A DNA stretch of 64,000 nt, taken from the NCBI RefSeq assembly GCF_000758585.1, contig NZ_CP009281.1, positions 4,402,001 to 4,466,000 of the forward strand, read 5' to 3'. The notes beneath the pieces were generated by a model. It was not told the DNA's origin. It was given only the letters and a program-made list of their open reading frames with translations, and did no database searches. The position numbers were made by a program, and so were the translations under genes. Positions 8,830 to 17,784 of the stretch are shown one piece after another (the first letter of the stretch is position 1; each line of letters starts with the position of its first letter). This DNA is from Paenibacillus sp. FSL R5-0345 (GTDB lineage Bacteria; Bacillota; Bacilli; Paenibacillales; Paenibacillaceae).

Positions 8830-9627
8830 CTACGCATGAATATCTCTTTTTCCAAACGAAATATAGGTGACAGACAAACTGATAGCTATGATAATCACAG
8901 GGATCAGCAACACTTCCATAAAATCCTTTGCTCCGGTCAAGACTATATGTTGTGAGTTAACGACGTAGATTCCAGAAAACTTCATAACCTGCGTCGTTAA
9001 AGCATGGTCTGAAACCGCCCTTAGCCATGTTGAGGAAGCATCACGGAAATAACCGGATATCATGAAGTCTCCGAATATAATTAGAAAGGTTGCAACTACC
9101 GCAGAGGCTGTTCTTTTAATAATAAGGCCCACCATAATAATTAGAGTGGCATAAGCTGATAAATAAAGGATATTTAATCCCAGTACACGAGAAACCTGAA
9201 TCAAGTCAGCATTTAAATTCCGATTACCGATGTCATTCCCAATTATCAAGGCAGCTATCATATACGTGAGATAAAATACTCCTGTAAATTGCAACATCCA
9301 CCATACTATAATTTTTAAGGCAGAAAGATATTTCCCTGTGATGTAAATAAATCTACTTTGTCCTGAAGCAAGGATAACTTTGATAGACCCATATTCAAAT
9401 CCTTCGGTTGAAAAAAAACATATGTATATTGGAATAATAAAATAAAAAAATATGGATAAAGGCATTACAATCGTTAAGGGTTCCGCGAGATTAGCGACTT
9501 CAAAACCACCTTTACTGCCAATCCAGAACGCTAATACCAGACTCGCTATAAGAAACAGCAGAGATATCCCCTTAAACATGGTATCCCTTTTTATAAAGTA
9601 AGACTCAGCTCTCAGTAAATTCCTCAT
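8830..9627 (-). CDS. ABC-2 type transporter permease
   Basis: This 265-residue integral membrane protein has about six helices in the pattern of ABC-2/BcrB-like permeases (first helix about 21-39, then pairs around 55-75, 100-130, 150-175, 180-195, and a final one near 235-257). The N-terminal RNLLRAESYFIKRD is a typical cytoplasmic start for lantibiotic-immunity-type permeases. It starts 3 nt after the ATPase stop, so the two are surely co-translated. The substrate is not evident; relatives export bacitracin-like drugs or bacteriocins. Confidence 0.85.
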   Translation of the reverse strand: MRNLLRAESYFIKRDTMFKGISLLFLIASLVLAFWIGSKGGFEVANLAEPLTIVMPLSIFFYFIIPIYICFFSTEGFEYGSIKVILASGQSRFIYITGKYLSALKIIVWWMLQFTGVFYLTYMIAALIIGNDIGNRNLNADLIQVSRVLGLNILYLSAYATLIIMVGLIIKRTASAVVATFLIIFGDFMISGYFRDASSTWLRAVSDHALTTQVMKFSGIYVVNSQHIVLTGAKDFMEVLLIPVIIIAISLSVTYISFGKRDIHA

Positions 9628-9630
9628 CGC

Positions 9631-10542
9631 TCATTCTCCTATCAGATCCATGTAATAGTGCTCAAGATTCGCAGTAGACAGGCTGATTCCTTCAAGCGGG
9701 ATACCCTCTCTAATTAACGTTGACATTAACTGTTCAAGATCGATCAAATCCTTGGGAATCAATATTTCTCCGGAAGCTGATAATGTGCTCGAATGAATAT
9801 TAAGATCGTTCTTAAGTACGTTTATGGCTGCTTCTACTTCAACCGTTTTAATACAAATTTGCGTTTCGGCTGATTGCATGAGTTCTTCCACAGAGACTTC
9901 CTTAATGAACTGCCCTTTATGAATAAACCCGAATTTGGTAGCGAGCAATTGGAGTTCACTCAAAATATGGCTGGAAATCAAGATGGTAACCCCTTTTTCA
10001 TGCACCAGCTTAGTCAATAATTTTCTCATCTCTACAATTCCCGTAGGATCAAGTCCATTAATCGGTTCATCCAAAACTATAAATTCCGGTTCGTTGAGAA
10101 GGGCAATTGCCAGTCCTAAGCGTTGACGCATGCCCAGAGAATAATCCGATGTGTTTTTGTGCTCAGCATCCGTAAGTCCCACCAGATTCAGTACATTTTT
10201 AATTCTGTCGGAATCCGTAATCCCATAAATCTTGCAATAAAAACTTAAACTCTCAGCAGCATTCATATGGGGGTAGAGAGCAGGGTGCTCTATTAAAATC
10301 CCCATTTTTCTCCTAACCCTTGCGATGTCCTCCTCACTACTTTTGCCCAGCAATTGAAAGGTCCCTTTTGTTGGATACACTAATCCACTGATTATTTTCA
10401 TGAGTGTGGTTTTGCCTGCCCCATTCTCTCCTACTAGGCCATAGATATCTCCCTTTTGAATCTGCATATTTATATTTTGAAGCGCAGCTGCCCTACCATA
10501 CTGTTTACTTAATCCCTCAGCTTCAAAGATTATTGTATTCAT
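9631..10542 (-). CDS. ABC transporter ATP-binding protein, BcrA/lantibiotic-immunity type
   Basis: This 303-residue protein has Walker A GENGAGKTT, signature YSLGMRQRLG and Walker B FIVLDEPINGLDP; LGMRQRLG and LDEPxNGLDP mark the BcrA/drug-exporter family. The C-terminal 80 residues form the extra domain seen in this family. GGAG stands 8-9 nt before the ATG. It is the first gene of the ABC pair and faces the LytTR regulator across 200 nt, an arrangement in which the two-component system often controls the transporter. Confidence 0.88.
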   Translation of the reverse strand: MNTIIFEAEGLSKQYGRAAALQNINMQIQKGDIYGLVGENGAGKTTLMKIISGLVYPTKGTFQLLGKSSEEDIARVRRKMGILIEHPALYPHMNAAESLSFYCKIYGITDSDRIKNVLNLVGLTDAEHKNTSDYSLGMRQRLGLAIALLNEPEFIVLDEPINGLDPTGIVEMRKLLTKLVHEKGVTILISSHILSELQLLATKFGFIHKGQFIKEVSVEELMQSAETQICIKTVEVEAAINVLKNDLNIHSSTLSASGEILIPKDLIDLEQLMSTLIREGIPLEGISLSTANLEHYYMDLIGE

Positions 10543-10742
10543 TGTTCAACTCCTCCATAGCATATTTACTCCTACTAATTGATATCAAATTAGCACGTTT
10601 ACTAGAATTAATAATTAGGTTCGTAAAAAACACTGAAATAAATGTAACTTTCAACACTTCCAAGTGATTCCTAAAAGGATAACAGTTGATTCTAATCCCA
10701 TATAATGTATTATTGCTTTATGTACAGGAGGGGAAAAATCGC

Positions 10743-11480
10743 ATGATACATATTGCCATTTGTGATGATGATTTCAAGACAACTGAATGTATTGAGAGAT
10801 TGATCATTAACCATCCAGTTTATCGATCTGAAAACATAGAGGTATCCATATTCTATTCTGGTGAAAGCTTCACGAAAGCCATTCAGCTTGGCTGTCCATT
10901 TGATCTTGTTTTTATGGATATAGAAATGAAAGGAATAAGCGGAATAACAGCGGGCCATGTGCTACGGGGGGATTATGATAACGATTGGGTTCGGCTGATT
11001 TATGTTTCGAGCCACGAAGAGTATCATGTTCAGCTATTTGATGTTCAGCCTTCGGGATTTATAAAGAAACCTATACATAACGAATCTTTTGAAAAAAAAC
11101 TATTCTCCATGATTCAGCAAATAAAGGTTAAGCGTCAACAAAACCAACCAAAATTACTGCCTGTACACCAAAGTGGAACTAAAATACTTATTCCAATCCG
11201 TAATATTATGTACTTGGCAAGTGACCGTCGAAAAATTATTCTGCAAACAACGGAAGATCAAACGGAATATTACAGTACTCTGTCAATAGAAGAAGAAAAG
11301 CTCCCTTCGAAGCAGTTTGTGCGGATTCATCAATCCTATCTTGTGAATTTCGATTACATCAAACAAATTCAGGGAAAAAGAATTGTGTTAACGAGCGGGG
11401 AAGAACTTCCGATCAGTGATAAGCAAAGCATTGTAGTGAAAAAGAGTTATTTGCAATTCAGGGGGAGTCTACTTGAATAA
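10743..11480 (+). CDS. LytTR-family response regulator (AgrA-like)
   Basis: This 245-residue protein has a receiver domain with acidic residues D8-D10, phospho-acceptor D59 in LVFMDIEM, and K in FIKKP, followed by a LytTR DNA-binding domain (about 140-240) with the FVRIHQSYLVNFDYI segment. The start at 10743 follows AGGAGGGG; the frame opens earlier but only this ATG has a ribosome site. It overlaps the kinase gene by 8 nt. A TATAAT at 10701-10706 has no good -35 partner, which fits activator dependence, and ACAGTTGAT just upstream resembles half of a LytTR/AgrA site. Confidence 0.92.
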   Translation: MIHIAICDDDFKTTECIERLIINHPVYRSENIEVSIFYSGESFTKAIQLGCPFDLVFMDIEMKGISGITAGHVLRGDYDNDWVRLIYVSSHEEYHVQLFDVQPSGFIKKPIHNESFEKKLFSMIQQIKVKRQQNQPKLLPVHQSGTKILIPIRNIMYLASDRRKIILQTTEDQTEYYSTLSIEEEKLPSKQFVRIHQSYLVNFDYIKQIQGKRIVLTSGEELPISDKQSIVVKKSYLQFRGSLLE

Positions 11481-12780
11481 TATTGTTCTGGATGAGTTGT
11501 TCTACGCTCTTACGCTAACTGCTCTCCCATTTATCATCCATTATTTCTATAATCATTGTTTCTCACGACTTTTGGAATCCAAAATGATCCTTTATACCGT
11601 TTACACTGCCTATTATATTTTCGTACTCCTACTGCATTATAGTCCACTCCCTGGATTATGGATGCTTGGGCTCAATATAGCGGGAGTCGTACTTTTGTCC
11701 TTTTTGTACAAGGGGAAAATACAATGGCGTTTTGGCGCCGCTTTATTCATCGTCGCACTCATTATGCTATCAGATGCAGCTACTGCGCCTGTGTATACGA
11801 CCAGCGGATACATCTTTACCTTGTTTTTGTCTAAGCTTCTGATGTTTTTACTGGTGAAGATCACACTTCGTTTCACTAAGGCCTTTGGCGAGGGGAATTT
11901 AGGGAGCTGGTATTGGATCGGGCTGTTCTGTTTTCCATTTATCAGCATTTTCAGTATTGCAAAATTATCGGGCGAGCTATCCTTACGGGAATATCCGATC
12001 TTGTATCCGATTTTGTCCGGTGGAATGCTGTTGATCAACTTCCTGATCATTCTTTTATGCGATCGCGTACTAACCATACATTCGGCACAGAATAAAAACC
12101 ACTTGCTGGAACAACAAAACACCTACTATATGAACCAGTATTTGCTCACAAAGGAAAGGCAGCAAGAAGTCTTTACGTTTCAACATGATTTCAGGAATAT
12201 CTTGCTGGGTCTAAGGTCACAATTACAAGCCGGGGAGAAAGAAGCAGGACTGAACGATGTGGATAAGCTGCTTGGAGTACTCGAACTCTCATCAGTGGGT
12301 TGTAATACCGGCTCTATCCTTATCGACTCCATCATTAATGACAAGCAGCAATTCGCTAAAAAGCTGGGGATTTCCTTTCAAACAGACATTAAGATTCCAC
12401 CTCAGCTTAACCTGGATACTTATGCATTTAGCATTATTCTAGGGAACATTCTCGATAATGCCATCGAAGCGTGCAGACATCCAGCTGTGACTCAGCCCTA
12501 TATTAATTTCCAACTACATTATCATAAGGGTACGTTATTTATTAGAATACAGAATCCATATCAACATTCAATACGTACCAATCATTTCGGAGAACTAGCC
12601 ACAACAAAACGAGACAAGCATTTTCATGGTATCGGTCTGCAAAGCGTAAAAAAGGCGGTTGAGGAAACCGGCGGAATATGGGATATCACCTATGAAAACC
12701 ATATTTTCCAAGTGGAAATTTGTCTCTTTAACATTGAGGTCTTATCAGTTGCAGAAACGGAGCAAAAATGCACCTCATAG
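11473..12780 (+). CDS. AgrC-like sensor histidine kinase (GHKL ATPase)
   Basis: This 435-residue protein starts at TTG (11473) 6 nt after GGGGGAG. About six membrane helices fill residues 10-200 with almost no extracellular loops, as in peptide-sensing HPK10 kinases. The phospho-acceptor region is FQHDFRNIL (H238), and the ATPase domain has DNAIEACRH and a GIGLQSVKKAV glycine box. HPK10 kinases typically sense peptide signals or bacteriocins. No agrB or agrD-like gene or secretion cassette was seen next to it, so the signal is probably foreign or encoded elsewhere. Confidence 0.9.
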   Translation: MNNIVLDELFYALTLTALPFIIHYFYNHCFSRLLESKMILYTVYTAYYIFVLLLHYSPLPGLWMLGLNIAGVVLLSFLYKGKIQWRFGAALFIVALIMLSDAATAPVYTTSGYIFTLFLSKLLMFLLVKITLRFTKAFGEGNLGSWYWIGLFCFPFISIFSIAKLSGELSLREYPILYPILSGGMLLINFLIILLCDRVLTIHSAQNKNHLLEQQNTYYMNQYLLTKERQQEVFTFQHDFRNILLGLRSQLQAGEKEAGLNDVDKLLGVLELSSVGCNTGSILIDSIINDKQQFAKKLGISFQTDIKIPPQLNLDTYAFSIILGNILDNAIEACRHPAVTQPYINFQLHYHKGTLFIRIQNPYQHSIRTNHFGELATTKRDKHFHGIGLQSVKKAVEETGGIWDITYENHIFQVEICLFNIEVLSVAETEQKCTS

Positions 12781-12834
12781 AAAGATATCGGACCCAGAGG
12801 GTTTTCCAATGTTTATTCTAAGGGGTGCATTTTA
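12765..12834 (+). terminator. Probable terminator after the AgrC-like kinase
   Basis: AAAATGCACC (12765-12774, overlapping the stop codon) pairs with GGTGCATTTT (12824-12833). The loop of about 50 nt is long, so efficiency is uncertain. Confidence 0.45.
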
Positions 12835-12857
12835 GTCACAAGTATACTTCTATTATT

Positions 12858-13019
12858 TTACTTACGGTTCGATTGCAAATTTAGACGAAAACGAAATACT
12901 GCATCTTCACCGAACCACATAGGGAAATTCGTGCCCCAGATATTGTTGTGCAAATTAAAATGCCATCCTTTATCTAAGGAGACAAAAGAATTATCGAATT
13001 GCAGCAGTCTTTTTTTGAC
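12858..13019 (-). pseudogene. Out-of-frame C-terminus of the DUF5054 gene
   Basis: Beyond the A7 run the other minus frame reads KKRLLQFDNSF, then FNLHNNIWGTNFPMW and EDAVFRFRLN before a stop at 12858. The NLxNNxWGTNFPMW segment is what I expect at the end of DUF5054/GH38-like proteins. It has no start of its own in a sensible place, so it is the lost tail of the upstream ORF. Confidence 0.7.
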
Positions 13020-14967
13020 CCGGTGCAGCCAAAGCCGCATCCTTGGTTTCGATAAAGGCTCTCCCATCTGCACCCTGATAACTAACGCCACGTCCAATGG
13101 CATGAAGATTACGATTCCCGTCCTTCACTACACGCAAAGGTGAGACTGGCAAGCCCATCTTCTCCATCATCCAAAGATTAGGATTATCGACATTCAATGC
13201 ACATCCGAACCAACTTGCTTCCGGAAGACAGTTGGCATCTTTCCCAAACCATTGCAGTGATACGTCAACCGTACCTTCATGCTCAAAATCATACATTATT
13301 TCGAGTTCCTTCGGAGCGCCATACCCTTCATGCGCTTGTGTTGGCATGCGTAAACGAAGCAAGAATTGGTTACTGTTTATTCGCTTCATATCAGTCACGA
13401 AGGGCTCATAAAGTTGATGACTAGGCAATGGTCGAACGAATTCAAATCCAGGCTTGTTAAAGTCAGCATCGGACCATTGGTGGGTCAAGCCTAAATTTTG
13501 CATATAGGTGCGGAAGTATCTGGCGTAGTCCTCCGTTCCAAACGTCTCATAGGTATAAACACCGAAGGGATGGCTTTCATCAATCCATACTTTTCCATTG
13601 GCATCCGATAAATGAATAAGTGCGCCGTTCACACCAAAGGACAATTTATAACCTTCAACCGCATATACTTCTTGGACACCGGCCAGCTTAGCATCAGCGG
13701 ATAAATCTCTCCTAGCAGGTTCTAATCTACCGAATGCTTCCTTTGCCTCCGCTTGTTTATCTTCATCCAGGCAAGCGACGGCCTGATCCAGATAGCCCCG
13801 TTGCTCAGCCCAAGAACGTTCGATCATCGAATATGTTCGGACGCTCTGCTCAGATGCAAACAAGCCACTAGAATGCTTATCGAATTCATCCATAGCAAAG
13901 GCACCTATATAATTGAATTTCGCCGGGATCTCATCTACATTAATTAAGTCTTTGATTCTAGCAGCATTAAAATCTGTTTTCGCATAGTTCCGAAAGTCAG
14001 GAAGCCACTTCTTTACGTCTAATCCCCATGTATGCTCTACTACCAACAACATAGCATCGCTCATCCCTTTATAGGCATAACTATGCTCGTCTAAGCTTCC
14101 TTCGGACAGCCATTTACTTCTCAAGCGCTGAAGCTCCCGAAGCTTGGCAAGCTTTAACGGATCCGTACCTGCACCATGAATCCAAGTATCACCGATTTCT
14201 TCACATACTACCGGAAGTTGTTCGCGAACCTTCAAAAGACTTCTCGCGAATGCATCCAGTGAAGATGCTATAATCTCAGCGTCAGGGTATCGTTCTTGGA
14301 TTTCACGGAATTGCTCCTCGATTTCCTCAGCGCTTGGCGGCCCACAATTGTCACCCGTATGCGCAAATAGCAATATATCGTCGATCCCTTCGACCTCTAC
14401 CGGCTCACCGTAGCTTCCGGCATAGTTCACAATCAACTCACTGCCATCCTCCGCCTGCCATCGAAATAGCTTGGGTACATCAGGACGCATAGAAGCTGGA
14501 TTTACTCCGAGATGCATATACTGAATACCTGCTTTGTACATGTATGGAACCATGGATAGTGTGTGACCAGGCACATCTGTCATTTTGGCGGCTATCGTTT
14601 GTTTTCCAAAATGTTGGTCAAGCGCTTGGCTAATCGATAGTCCATATCGGAAAAGCTCCATATCCATCAGTTCAGTATGGGTTGTGAACGGTAATCCATG
14701 CCACACAATATGTCCCTTACGGATCGCCTGCTCCATCGCTTCTTTTTCCGAAGCAGGTGCATGATCTAAATAATAACGAATCAGCCAGGAGCCGGTTGTC
14801 CATACAAATTGTGCGCGGCCCCCTTCAGCTTCAAGTGTATCAGCCAAAGTAATCGCTTTCGGAATATATTCCTCCATGTATTGTCTTAACACATGTGCAG
14901 CCATATTCGTGAATCCGATATCCAAATGTGTTTTAAATACAACATGGACCTTCTTAGTGTTATTCAT
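12991..14967 (-). CDS. DUF5054 protein, GH38 alpha-mannosidase-like; C-terminus shifted out of frame
   Basis: The open frame gives 658 residues starting at an ATG behind GGAGG. The N-terminus (VHVVFKTHLDIGFTNM) carries the HLDIGFT motif typical of GH38-like catalytic domains in DUF5054 proteins, and WTTGSW, WHGLPFTTHTELMD and MTDVPGHT continue the pattern. No signal peptide is present, so it is probably a cytoplasmic glycosidase acting on imported oligosaccharide. The family's conserved C-terminus lies just downstream in another frame (see 12858-13019): one extra A in a seven-A run at 13010-13016 causes a premature end. Removing that base gives 702 residues. Regulator and phosphatase genes lie upstream in the same orientation. 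It may be functional if the shift is a sequencing error. Confidence 0.85.
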   Translation of the reverse strand: MNNTKKVHVVFKTHLDIGFTNMAAHVLRQYMEEYIPKAITLADTLEAEGGRAQFVWTTGSWLIRYYLDHAPASEKEAMEQAIRKGHIVWHGLPFTTHTELMDMELFRYGLSISQALDQHFGKQTIAAKMTDVPGHTLSMVPYMYKAGIQYMHLGVNPASMRPDVPKLFRWQAEDGSELIVNYAGSYGEPVEVEGIDDILLFAHTGDNCGPPSAEEIEEQFREIQERYPDAEIIASSLDAFARSLLKVREQLPVVCEEIGDTWIHGAGTDPLKLAKLRELQRLRSKWLSEGSLDEHSYAYKGMSDAMLLVVEHTWGLDVKKWLPDFRNYAKTDFNAARIKDLINVDEIPAKFNYIGAFAMDEFDKHSSGLFASEQSVRTYSMIERSWAEQRGYLDQAVACLDEDKQAEAKEAFGRLEPARRDLSADAKLAGVQEVYAVEGYKLSFGVNGALIHLSDANGKVWIDESHPFGVYTYETFGTEDYARYFRTYMQNLGLTHQWSDADFNKPGFEFVRPLPSHQLYEPFVTDMKRINSNQFLLRLRMPTQAHEGYGAPKELEIMYDFEHEGTVDVSLQWFGKDANCLPEASWFGCALNVDNPNLWMMEKMGLPVSPLRVVKDGNRNLHAIGRGVSYQGADGRAFIETKDAALAAPGQKKTAAIR

Positions 14968-15041
14968 TTTCCCACCCTGCCTCCGTTAGGTTATCGCTTA
15001 TTGAAAACTGAAATTCGGAATAATCTATTTTCAGACTAATA

Positions 15042-15115
15042 TATGTCACTGATCTATACAATCTAATAATCTAGAATAATATGATAATTTGATTGAATAA
15101 CATCTATATCACTGA
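15042..15115. promoter_or_regulatory. Two direct repeats TAT(G/A)TCACTGA upstream of the DUF5054 gene
   Basis: TATGTCACTGA at 15042-15052 recurs as TATATCACTGA at 15105-15115, a distance of 63 bp (about six helical turns), in the 215-nt AT-rich region between the DUF5054 gene and the regulator. They may be operators for the neighbouring GntR-LacI hybrid regulator. This is inferred from position and identity only. Confidence 0.3.
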
Positions 15116-15123
15116 CATAAAAA

Positions 15124-15162
15124 AGCTCTTTCCTCCACCAAAATAGTGGAGGAAAGAGCTTC
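15124..15162. terminator. Strong rho-independent terminator after the regulator gene
   Basis: A perfect 16-bp stem, AAGCTCTTTCCTCCAC (15124-15139) with its complement (15147-15162), has a 7-nt loop and a T7 tail on the minus strand. It separates the HAD-regulator unit from the DUF5054 promoter region. Confidence 0.9.
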
Positions 15163-15182
15163 AATGGTAATTAACACCTAAA

Positions 15183-16328
15183 TCAATCAACGCCGTAGGT
15201 TCGAACGGAGCTCCGCTCGACGATGGTGGTATCGATTTTAATCGTTAGCGCACCTTCACGTGAATTCTCCATCCGTTTAACAACTCGTTGTACAGCAGCT
15301 TGTCCGAGTTTCTCTGTCGCTTGTCTCGCAGTAGTTAATGGAACTGACAGCAAGCTCGCCAATTGAATATCTGTAAATCCTATGATGGATAATTGATCTG
15401 GAACCCATAATTGCATAGAAATTGCCGTGTACAAGCACGATGTAGCGATATAGTCGTCTGCGCATACCACTGCCGATAGCATCGAATTATTACCTAAGAA
15501 CGACGCTAACTGTACATTTGGTGCATTCAACTGATACATATAATCTTCTAAGCAATTCAAATATAAATTACGGCTGTTTACCAGCAGATCATGATCCAGC
15601 ATTGCTTGAAGATAACCTCTATACCGATCTTCTCTACTCGTCACACCGTCAAATGGCATTGAAATATATCCGATTTCCTGATGACCTTTTTCAATCAAAT
15701 ACTGGGTGGTCTTATAAGCCCCATGGTAATGATCATGGTAGACACAGTCAAGCTGTACCTCTCGAAAGATACGATCGATAATCACTAGAGGGTAGTTAAG
15801 TAAACTAAGCTCTAACACTTTCTCACTGCACTGCGTACTCCCACGCGGATAAAAAATAATACCCTCTACTTGATCATCGTACAGTTCTTGCAAGCATATA
15901 CTTTCGTCTTCCTTATCCGCAGTCATTCGAATGAGTAAATGACAATCCGCTTCACGCGCTTCTTTTTCAACGGAAGCAATGATTCTCCCGATATAATCGT
16001 CTATGTTAGGAATTACCAATGCAATCCTACGCATCGGTTTCTTCTCCTCAATTGCCTTTAGCACCAGTTCCTCAGAATGTGCTTGATAATCAGCAGATAC
16101 GAATGTGCCGCGACGGGCATGGCGATAAACGATCCCTTTTTTCTCCAAGATCTGCAGAGCAAGCTTCGCCGTCATGCGGCTGACCCCGTACAACTTGGCA
16201 ATCTCCCCTTCAGATGGGACGAGATCATGTGGCTGAAGCTTTCTCTTCCGGATTTCTTCCATCAGGTGATTTGCAGTCTGTATATACAATAGCGGTTTCC
16301 GCTCTTTTTGATGATCCTGATTGTCCAT
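15183..16328 (-). CDS. GntR-LacI hybrid transcription regulator (AraR-like)
   Basis: This is a 381-residue regulator. Residues about 15-80 form a GntR winged helix (EIRKRKLQPHDLVPSEGEIA, then VSRMTAKLALQ and GTFVSA), joined to a LacI-type periplasmic-binding-protein domain (about 105-380) with RIALVIPNIDDY, GIIFYPRGS and the late STIIGFTDIQLASLL-like segment. This combination occurs in AraR and in many Paenibacillus sugar repressors, where a sugar ligand releases DNA. ATG at 16328 has GAAGG close upstream; GTG at 16340 is possible. It lies 23 nt after the HAD gene. The likely target is the DUF5054 gene next door. Confidence 0.88.
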   Translation of the reverse strand: MDNQDHQKERKPLLYIQTANHLMEEIRKRKLQPHDLVPSEGEIAKLYGVSRMTAKLALQILEKKGIVYRHARRGTFVSADYQAHSEELVLKAIEEKKPMRRIALVIPNIDDYIGRIIASVEKEAREADCHLLIRMTADKEDESICLQELYDDQVEGIIFYPRGSTQCSEKVLELSLLNYPLVIIDRIFREVQLDCVYHDHYHGAYKTTQYLIEKGHQEIGYISMPFDGVTSREDRYRGYLQAMLDHDLLVNSRNLYLNCLEDYMYQLNAPNVQLASFLGNNSMLSAVVCADDYIATSCLYTAISMQLWVPDQLSIIGFTDIQLASLLSVPLTTARQATEKLGQAAVQRVVKRMENSREGALTIKIDTTIVERSSVRTYGVD

Positions 16329-16351
16329 TCGAGCCTTCACCCTTTACGCTT

Positions 16352-16897
16352 CTATGCCGTTATTACTGTATGTAGTTCCTCATTGAGCTTGTCGATTAGC
16401 TCTATCAATTCAATCGGCTCACTGATCGTATAGTCTGGTTGTTCGGATTCATCGGCAGGGGTGTGTGGATAACGCGTCGTCCAGCTTTGAAAAATACTCG
16501 TTATACCGAGCGCGTTCGCCCCCTTCATATCACGACTTAAGTTATTTCCTACCATGACAGTGCGTGAAAAGTCTGCTTCAGATAAATCAAGAGCGCCGAT
16601 AGCGGCTTTGAACATTCGAGAGCTAGGCTTAACCGCCTTAATATTCTCTGAGATAATCATGGCCGTAAAATATTCATGAAGCCCATGCTGATTAAATACG
16701 TTCTTGAATGATTGCGTGTCCCCGTCAGCGACCAACGCCAATGTATAGCCCTTTTCATGCAAAGATCTGATCATGACATCCGCACCTGGAATAAGCTCCG
16801 CTGTAAGCACGATTCCGTCCTCGTCTCTAATCTCCGTGGATTCATCCACGATCGTATCTCCACTATCCAAAAAAACAATGATTTTCTTCTGCTCCAT
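16352..16897 (-). CDS. HAD-superfamily phosphatase
   Basis: This 181-residue protein has motif I FLDSGDTIVDE (nucleophile D10), a cap-bearing insert, a lysine in NIKAVKPSSRMF and motif III GNNLSRDMKGANALG. The DxGDT variant of motif I has Gly at the +2 position where most phosphatases have Asp, as in many small HAD-IA proteins; activity may therefore differ. It is the first gene of a two-gene unit with the sugar-type repressor, so a sugar phosphate or related metabolite is a reasonable but unproven substrate. Confidence 0.85.
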   Translation of the reverse strand: MEQKKIIVFLDSGDTIVDESTEIRDEDGIVLTAELIPGADVMIRSLHEKGYTLALVADGDTQSFKNVFNQHGLHEYFTAMIISENIKAVKPSSRMFKAAIGALDLSEADFSRTVMVGNNLSRDMKGANALGITSIFQSWTTRYPHTPADESEQPDYTISEPIELIELIDKLNEELHTVITA

Positions 16898-17026
16898 CCC
16901 TCACATCTCCATCCCCAAATATTCACATTGCAAATCCCGCTCTAAATTTTTCGAATGGGACATCTTGTTCTCAAAATAGAATGAACAGTGGATTTATAAG
17001 CTGCATTATCAATAGGAGGTCACCAC

Positions 17027-17236
17027 TTGAGAAACAAGCAATCTGTTATAATCGTAACGATTCCATTATCTGATATCAAGAAATATATCATTTTTGATTT
17101 TGTCGCCGGATCGATCTTTTACTTTGCGATTAAATTCCCTTTCCATTCTTTCATAGCCGCATACGCTGGCAGCATGTTCGGCCCTATGCTCATTCGCCAA
17201 TCCATGAAAATCGTTCGAAACCGTGCTAAAGCTTAA
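17027..17236 (+). CDS. Small hydrophobic protein of unknown function
   Basis: This 69-residue protein starts at TTG (17027), 7 nt after a perfect TAGGAGGT. It has a hydrophobic stretch around 22-40 (YIIFDFVAGSIFYFAIKF), a second around 42-55, and a basic tail (MKIVRNRAKA), so it is probably a one- or two-pass membrane protein. I do not recognise a family. The ribosome site and the room between divergent and convergent neighbours are the main support. Confidence 0.55.
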   Translation: MRNKQSVIIVTIPLSDIKKYIIFDFVAGSIFYFAIKFPFHSFIAAYAGSMFGPMLIRQSMKIVRNRAKA

Positions 17237-17254
17237 GCCATGTATGACAAGCGT

Positions 17255-17740
17255 TCAACCTTGCTGTATGTATTTAAGGAATTGTTCAATCTGTTTTTTA
17301 TGATGCTTATCGTGTGGAATAAAACTTCTCAAATACTTACGAACACTGAATTTTTTCCGGTCTGCATCCTTATATTCCATATCGCATTCTTCATCAGTTA
17401 ATCCTGATACTGCATCTAAAATCCTAGTTCTGTAGAGCAGAAATTGTTCAATCAATGTTTGTTTAGATAACAATTTGGCATACTCCATAGCGTTAGCATT
17501 AAACTCGTTAAAATCCAGATGTTTCGTTGTTAACGGTTCCTTCAAAAGAATCTTCTTTATAGCACCTTCATAGAAATACTTATCCCAAAGCATAAGATGA
17601 CATAAAATATCCTTTACGGTCCATTTCCCGGTCGCTATAGGCATATTCCAATGTTTATCTGGCACCTCTTCTAAAGATTCTACGAATGGAATAAGGGATT
17701 TAAATTCGAATAGCATCTGCTCTTTTGTTCTTACTGCCAT
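17255..17740 (-). CDS. DinB-like four-helix-bundle protein
   Basis: This 161-residue protein starts at the ATG at 17740 with GGAGG 9 nt upstream; an in-frame upstream extension has no support. The WTVKDILCHLMLWD segment and the C-terminal HDKHHKKQIEQF carry the spaced histidines expected of the DinB/YfiT metal site. Members are often thiol-dependent transferases (bacillithiol or mycothiol) or damage-response proteins; the reaction here is unknown. It lies convergent to the small membrane protein and may be co-transcribed with the LCP gene upstream (gap 44 nt). Confidence 0.75.
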   Translation of the reverse strand: MAVRTKEQMLFEFKSLIPFVESLEEVPDKHWNMPIATGKWTVKDILCHLMLWDKYFYEGAIKKILLKEPLTTKHLDFNEFNANAMEYAKLLSKQTLIEQFLLYRTRILDAVSGLTDEECDMEYKDADRKKFSVRKYLRSFIPHDKHHKKQIEQFLKYIQQG

Positions 17741-17784
17741 AGAAGCTAACCTCCATGTGAATATAAAATAGTCGGACAAAAAGA

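Noticed and set aside
10682..10690. LytTR binding site ACAGTTGAT
   Set aside because: Only one half-site is visible and a second copy at 12-13-nt spacing is missing, so it is mentioned but not annotated.
13009..13020. A-AAA-AAG in phase in the DUF5054 gene, like the dnaX -1 frameshift site
   Set aside because: The conserved downstream segment is in the +1 frame, whereas a -1 shift meets a stop after about 11 codons, so the dnaX-type mechanism does not restore the protein.
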